Assembly: GCF_001238275.1 (NCBI RefSeq)
Contig: NZ_LGTB01000054.1
Span: forward strand, 1 to 55,955
Reading direction: 5' to 3'
DNA: 55,955 bases
Source: Bradyrhizobium viridifuturi
Lineage (GTDB): Bacteria > Pseudomonadota > Alphaproteobacteria > Rhizobiales > Xanthobacteraceae
Shown: positions 52,376 through 55,955 of the stretch, piece after piece
Position numbering within the stretch: position 1 is the stretch's first letter
Layout of the letters: the number at the start of each line of letters is the position of its first letter
The notes under the pieces: generated by a model
What the model was told of the DNA's origin: nothing
What the model saw: only the letters and a program-made list of their open reading frames with translations
Databases searched by the model: none
Made by a program: the position numbers and the translations under genes

Positions 52376-54853
52376 TCAGATTGCGGTAAGCGCCTTGTGC
52401 AGATCGCGGACAATGTCGTCGACGTCCTCGATGCCGACGCAAAGCCGGATCGAACCGCCAAATATGCCCGCGGCCTCGCGCTTTTCTCGTGGAACGGTTG
52501 TGTGTGTCGTGGAGACGGGATGCGTCACCAGTGTGCGCGCATCCCCAACATTCGAAACGTGATACATCAAGTCGACGTTCTGGATGAACTTGCGTCCGGC
52601 CAGCTCGTCCTCCACCTCAAACATGACCATTGCGCCGTGCCCAAATGCCGGGTTGAGCGTCTGGTCGACGGTTTCCCGATCGGCGCCTTCGAAGAGCCCC
52701 GGATAGAAAACACGGCGCACCTTTGGATGCTTCTTGAGAGCGTCTGCGACGACCCTGGCGTTGGCGCAGTGCTGCTTCATGCGAAGCGGCAGCGTCTCAA
52801 GCCCCTGGATCAGTTGGAAGCTCGCAAACGGAGCGATCGCAGCCCCGGTATCGCGCAGCCAAGTCATGCGAGCCTTCAGCAGAAACTCGCTTTTTCCAAG
52901 ATCGTCGACATCCTGCAGCGCGCTGCGCCAGATAATCCCGCCATGCGCCTCGTCAGGACCGTTGAACAACGGAAAGCGGGAGGCTCCGCGGTAGCTGAAC
53001 TTTCCATTGTCGACAATCAGCCCGCCCAACGTGGTGCCATGACCGCATATGTATTTTGTCGCGGAGTACGTCGTGATCGCAGCACCGAGATCTGACGGCC
53101 GGCATACCAGAGGCGTCGTGGTATTATCCACCACCAGGGGAACGCCGTATTTCCGACCGATCTCCGCCAGCTGCTGGACCGGAAGCGGAATCAGACAGGG
53201 GTTCGAAATCACCTCTCCGAACAGGCATATCGTGCGATCATCGATGGCACGTTCGAACGTCTCGGGCCTTCGAGGATCCGCCGTCCTGACGCTGATGCCA
53301 AGACGCTTCAGCGTGTTATGGAGCAGGTTCCAGGTATTGCCATACAGATATGGCGAGGCGACGACATTATCCCCGACCTGCCCGCTTGCCAGGTTGACGA
53401 TGGCAAGGAAGGTTGCCGCTTGCCCTGATGCGACGGCGAGCGAATCCCTTCCCGTATCGACCGCCGCATACCTTCTTTCCAGCGCGCGGGTCGTCGGATT
53501 GATGATCCTTGTATAGGTGAACCCATCAGCCTTTACGTTGTAGACGTCGGCAATGTGGTTCAGATCGCCATCGAGTTCATAAGCCGTGTTCTGATATATC
53601 GGCACGGCCACAGCCTTCGTCACCGGGTCGCGACGGTAACCCGCGTGCAGAACGGCAGTCTCGGGGGACCATGGCACCTGCGCGCTTGCTGCCACGCGAG
53701 GCGGCATCTTGACGAGGGCCTGGGACGTCTCCTGGGCGGATATTGGTCGCGCTGCCGCACCCTGACCAGGGCGGAAGTATGTCCGGAAGGCGCAACCCAA
53801 CTGCTGAATCCAACCGGATTGAATTTCCCCGATGCAGCCGATCCGGAAACTCCGCGTCGCAATGTGCAGCTTGGAGTAGATGTAGAGGTTGTGGCTCGCC
53901 AGGTGGCGATACAGCCCATCGAATGCTGCCTGATCCGCCATCCCCGACGGCGCAACGAACGCAACGCAGACCGGCGACTGCACGTTGGCGGCCAGCAGCG
54001 GGGAGACCACTCCTTCGAGTTCGTTGAGCAGATCGTCCCTGACCTTCTCATACCTGCGTCGACGGGCAGGAATGCTCTCTTCCTCCAGGATCTCCAGTGC
54101 CCTGGTCGTTGCCTGAACGATGTGGGTGGGAGGTGTCGAACGCCATTCACCTGTGCGCTCCAGCGAGAGCCATTGGTCTCTCACGTCGAGCACAAATGAC
54201 CTCGGCTCTTGAACCGCTTTCTCCAACAGTTCGCGAGAGGCGATGACAAACGCTACGCCCGGAGGCCCCTCTATGCACTTGTTGCTCGACGTGACCAGGA
54301 CGTCAGGGCCCCCCTTGCTCAGGTCAATATCGATGCCGCCAAAAGAACTCATCCCGTCGACGATCGTCTTCACGCCAAGCCGCCTCGCCTCCTCCACGAT
54401 CGCATCCAGCGGATTGACGATGCCGGTCGTGGTCTCGCAATGAACGAAACACAGGTGCGTAACGCCAGGATTTCGGTTCAGATGCTCGCCGATCTCCTGA
54501 GGATCCAAAGGGTCGGTCGCCCGCTTGGCAAGCGTCTGCGCCTCGACACCCCATAGCCGCAGCATCTTGTATATGCGCTCGCCATAGATGCCGTTTATGC
54601 AAACGAGCGGTTTGTGGGCTGAAGACACGAATGTTGACAGAGCGGCTTCCATCGCAAAAGAGCCGCCTCCCTGAATCGGGACCACCGAATAGTCGTCGGC
54701 ATTTGCCAGCAAATCGAGGATCAGCCGCCGCATGCGGGCGGTCACTTCCTTGAACTCGCAATCGCGCGATGCAAGGTCAAGCTGCATTTGGCTCCTGACA
54801 TCCAGCGATAACGACAATGGACCAGGCGTCAGCAAAGAACGCTGTCTTGTCAC
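52376..54853 (-). CDS. rtxA: Bifunctional dihydrorhizobitoxine synthase RtxA
   Basis: An 825-residue fusion of two PLP enzymes. Residues 1-360 are a class V aminotransferase (QGGGSFAMEAALSTFV; Schiff-base Lys192 in SSNKCIEGPPG). Residues about 395-825 are an O-acetylhomoserine sulfhydrylase/cystathionine synthase domain (SPETAVLHAGYRRDP; VPLVVDNTTT; Lys600 in YSATKYICGHGT). In B. elkanii this fused architecture makes dihydrorhizobitoxine, the N-terminal half producing serinol and the C-terminal half joining it to a homoserine ester. The GTG start at 54853 has an AGGGGGAA site. As first gene of rtxACDEFG it sets operon expression. Confidence 0.92.
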   Translation of the reverse strand: MTRQRSLLTPGPLSLSLDVRSQMQLDLASRDCEFKEVTARMRRLILDLLANADDYSVVPIQGGGSFAMEAALSTFVSSAHKPLVCINGIYGERIYKMLRLWGVEAQTLAKRATDPLDPQEIGEHLNRNPGVTHLCFVHCETTTGIVNPLDAIVEEARRLGVKTIVDGMSSFGGIDIDLSKGGPDVLVTSSNKCIEGPPGVAFVIASRELLEKAVQEPRSFVLDVRDQWLSLERTGEWRSTPPTHIVQATTRALEILEEESIPARRRRYEKVRDDLLNELEGVVSPLLAANVQSPVCVAFVAPSGMADQAAFDGLYRHLASHNLYIYSKLHIATRSFRIGCIGEIQSGWIQQLGCAFRTYFRPGQGAAARPISAQETSQALVKMPPRVAASAQVPWSPETAVLHAGYRRDPVTKAVAVPIYQNTAYELDGDLNHIADVYNVKADGFTYTRIINPTTRALERRYAAVDTGRDSLAVASGQAATFLAIVNLASGQVGDNVVASPYLYGNTWNLLHNTLKRLGISVRTADPRRPETFERAIDDRTICLFGEVISNPCLIPLPVQQLAEIGRKYGVPLVVDNTTTPLVCRPSDLGAAITTYSATKYICGHGTTLGGLIVDNGKFSYRGASRFPLFNGPDEAHGGIIWRSALQDVDDLGKSEFLLKARMTWLRDTGAAIAPFASFQLIQGLETLPLRMKQHCANARVVADALKKHPKVRRVFYPGLFEGADRETVDQTLNPAFGHGAMVMFEVEDELAGRKFIQNVDLMYHVSNVGDARTLVTHPVSTTHTTVPREKREAAGIFGGSIRLCVGIEDVDDIVRDLHKALTAI

Positions 54854-55637
54854 ACTATTCCCCCTCAGTTGTATTCAACGATGCATCTGGAACAAAACCG
54901 CCCCAGCAATCGAGACGGCGAGCGCCGTTCAAGAGCTTTGCGCCCTGCGCGATAGAGCCCCGGTGCGCTCCGGATCGGCAGTCGAAGAAGCTGCCCAGGG
55001 ACAACCTGCACATCCAGTCGCGGATGCGATGTGATGTCTCGCGAGGCTCTTGAGCGATGTCATTCAGATCTCCCAACTGTTCGCATTATGACCGCCCCTC
55101 GAACCCCATTTGGCGCGACGCGCCACTCCGATCCCGCCATACGCATCCCGCAGATTTGAGCGCGAGTGTCGGCTTGTCGCCGCGCGTCGACAGTTCAACC
55201 GGACGGCTTACGCGGCGCCACTCCGGCAATATTGAAGTCGGATTAGCCGTGCGCGTCCGACCGTGGCGGCCGGCCCGGATCAGCACGGCGCATTTGATGA
55301 TCGCCGCTTCCTGCGTGAGCCTAAGACTTGAGACATTCTCACACTGTCGTTCGTTGGAGATTTTTGTACGCTGACGACCCTCGCCGTCTATTTTTGAGAT
55401 GGTACAACTTGACGTTAGGTGCGTTTCAACCCTCTCCGGCATTTTCTCGTGTGAATTTTTCCTGACGTACGCGTCCACCTTCGGGAGACAAGACGACCTG
55501 TGCGGAGGTTCTCGGACGAGCTCCGTAGTCGCCTGGAGTTCAATGACGCTGTCGGAAATCACCTGAGCTCGATGGCCACGGACAGGTGAGCTAGCCTGCT
55601 CCGCCCGCTGTTGCGTGCGCGGCGCTTTGCCACATCG
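54854..55637. other. Upstream region of the rtx operon
   Basis: About 780 bp upstream of rtxA (minus strand). No -24/-12 sigma-54 element and no TGT-N10-ACA site were found. A partial tts-box-like sequence (TCGTCAGC, rc at 55370-55377) is present. A 158-codon minus-strand frame at 55086-55562 lacks a ribosome site and any recognised feature, so I do not call it. Confidence 0.4.
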
Positions 55638-55662
55638 GCAAACAGATACGCCGTCTGTTTGC
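55638..55662. repeat. Perfect 9-bp inverted repeat
   Basis: GCAAACAGA / TCTGTTTGC with a 7-nt loop. It has no T-tract on either side and no adjacent gene, so it could be a protein-binding palindrome or a terminator of something outside. Confidence 0.4.
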
Positions 55663-55955
55663 GTTCGATGGAGCGTCCGGAAAGCGGACTTTGGAGCGAG
55701 ACGATGAGCGCATAGCCGGATGGCGAAGAGTAAGCAGCTTGCGCGGGCTCGAAGGCAGGTTTCTGACAGAACGATGATGGTCTAGAACGCGCGTTGCTTA
55801 GGAAATCGCTAGATGATTAAACCTCCTGAGAGCCGCACGTTTTGATCGCAAGTCATGCGCGGTCTGTCAGCAACCGGCCGCTCGATTTCCGTCCTGTCTG
55901 CGTAGTGTTCTGCCCCGTAAGTCCGTAGCATAATTATTGCAGAGGTTTCGGGTAT
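55663..55955. other. Window edge, nothing recognised
   Basis: About 290 bp with short frames only. Confidence 0.4.

Larger units (their letters stand above)
4983..55955. mobile_element. ICE-derived genomic (symbiosis-type) island, left part
   Basis: From the tRNA-Val 3' end to the window edge the content is that of a tRNA-integrated rhizobial ICE: relaxase, coupling protein, full trb mating-pair genes, S26 TraF peptidase, lytic transglycosylase, RdfS-like excisionase, and the DUF736/DUF2493/Toprim/DUF932 accessory set. Cargo includes the rtx operon, hipBA, and sigma-54 controlled genes. The module order resembles the ICEMlSymR7A family. I found no integrase gene and no second copy of the tRNA 3' end, so the right border lies outside the window. 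Several mobility or accessory genes are broken (traG, Toprim, DUF2285, transposases), which suggests an old element. Confidence 0.8.

Noticed and set aside
55358..55377. Possible tts box (TCGTCAGC start) upstream of rtxA
   Set aside because: The first eight bases fit, but the TCGAAAGCT core is not matched and it lies about 500 bp from rtxA.
55086..55562. 158-codon minus-strand frame near the window end
   Set aside because: No ribosome site, no recognisable domain and irregular composition.
4957..55955. Second copy of the tRNA-Val 3' end (attR) inside the window
   Set aside because: I looked for the CCCTTGTGCGTCCACCA end elsewhere and found only short partial matches, such as GCGTCCACC near 55470.
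1..55955. CRISPR array
   Set aside because: No regularly spaced direct repeats were seen.

Overview
The window looks like chromosomal DNA of a Bradyrhizobium, most likely close to B. elkanii. Left of position 4907 is core chromosome: cheA (partial), chpT, cysQ, a YHS-domain protein, a DUF1134/EipA envelope protein and a membrane-anchored coiled-coil protein. It ends in a tRNA-Val(CAC) gene. Everything to the right of that tRNA, up to the window edge, reads as a genomic island derived from an integrative and conjugative element (ICE). A tRNA-Val gene is the known integration site of the Bradyrhizobium japonicum symbiosis island. No integrase and no second copy of the tRNA 3' end lie in the window, so the other border is outside it.

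Region by region. 4983-7022 is a decayed left border with gene fragments. 7023-10149 is cargo: a PaiB-type flavin-binding protein, then a HAD hydrolase and a TauD-type dioxygenase, the last two each behind a textbook sigma-54 (-24/-12) promoter; the first promoter also has a NifA-type TGT-N10-ACA site about 100 bp upstream. 10345-25768 is a conjugation block on the minus strand: relaxase, traG, a ribbon-helix-helix gene, an MFS transporter inserted as cargo, then trbBCDEJKLFGI and a DUF2274 gene, most of them with stop/start overlaps. The trb genes look intact, but traG is broken by two small indels. 26295-31000 holds a deleted IS110 transposase, a lytic transglycosylase, a small hydrophobic protein, a TraF-like S26 peptidase, DUF2840, IS110 debris where other genes of this module are expected, an RdfS-like excisionase and a ruined DUF2285 gene.

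31200-38933 is cargo: a hipBA module with candidate operators, a GGDEF-EAL protein, a 2.5 kb stretch of debris and a DUF3422 membrane protein. 39071-44487 is the accessory module common on rhizobial ICEs (DUF736, DUF2493, a Toprim protein, DUF932), here with a one-base frameshift in the Toprim gene and with what may be only the first codons left of a parB gene. 44741-45926 is a frameshifted hydrophilic gene that could be an old secreted effector. 46311-46607 encodes a small exported protein.

46823-54853 is a complete rhizobitoxine operon, rtxACDEFG, on the minus strand. RtxA (two fused PLP enzymes) builds the enol-ether precursor backbone and RtxC desaturates dihydrorhizobitoxine to rhizobitoxine, an inhibitor of ACC synthase and cystathionine beta-lyase. 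RtxD, E, F and G (amidotransferase/peptidase, exporter-like protein, ATP-grasp ligase, glutamine-synthetase-like ligase) look like a gamma-glutamylation, release and export set; that reading is inference.

Most novel item: the sigma-54/NifA-controlled HAD plus dioxygenase pair, which looks like an unassigned symbiosis-stage small-molecule pathway.
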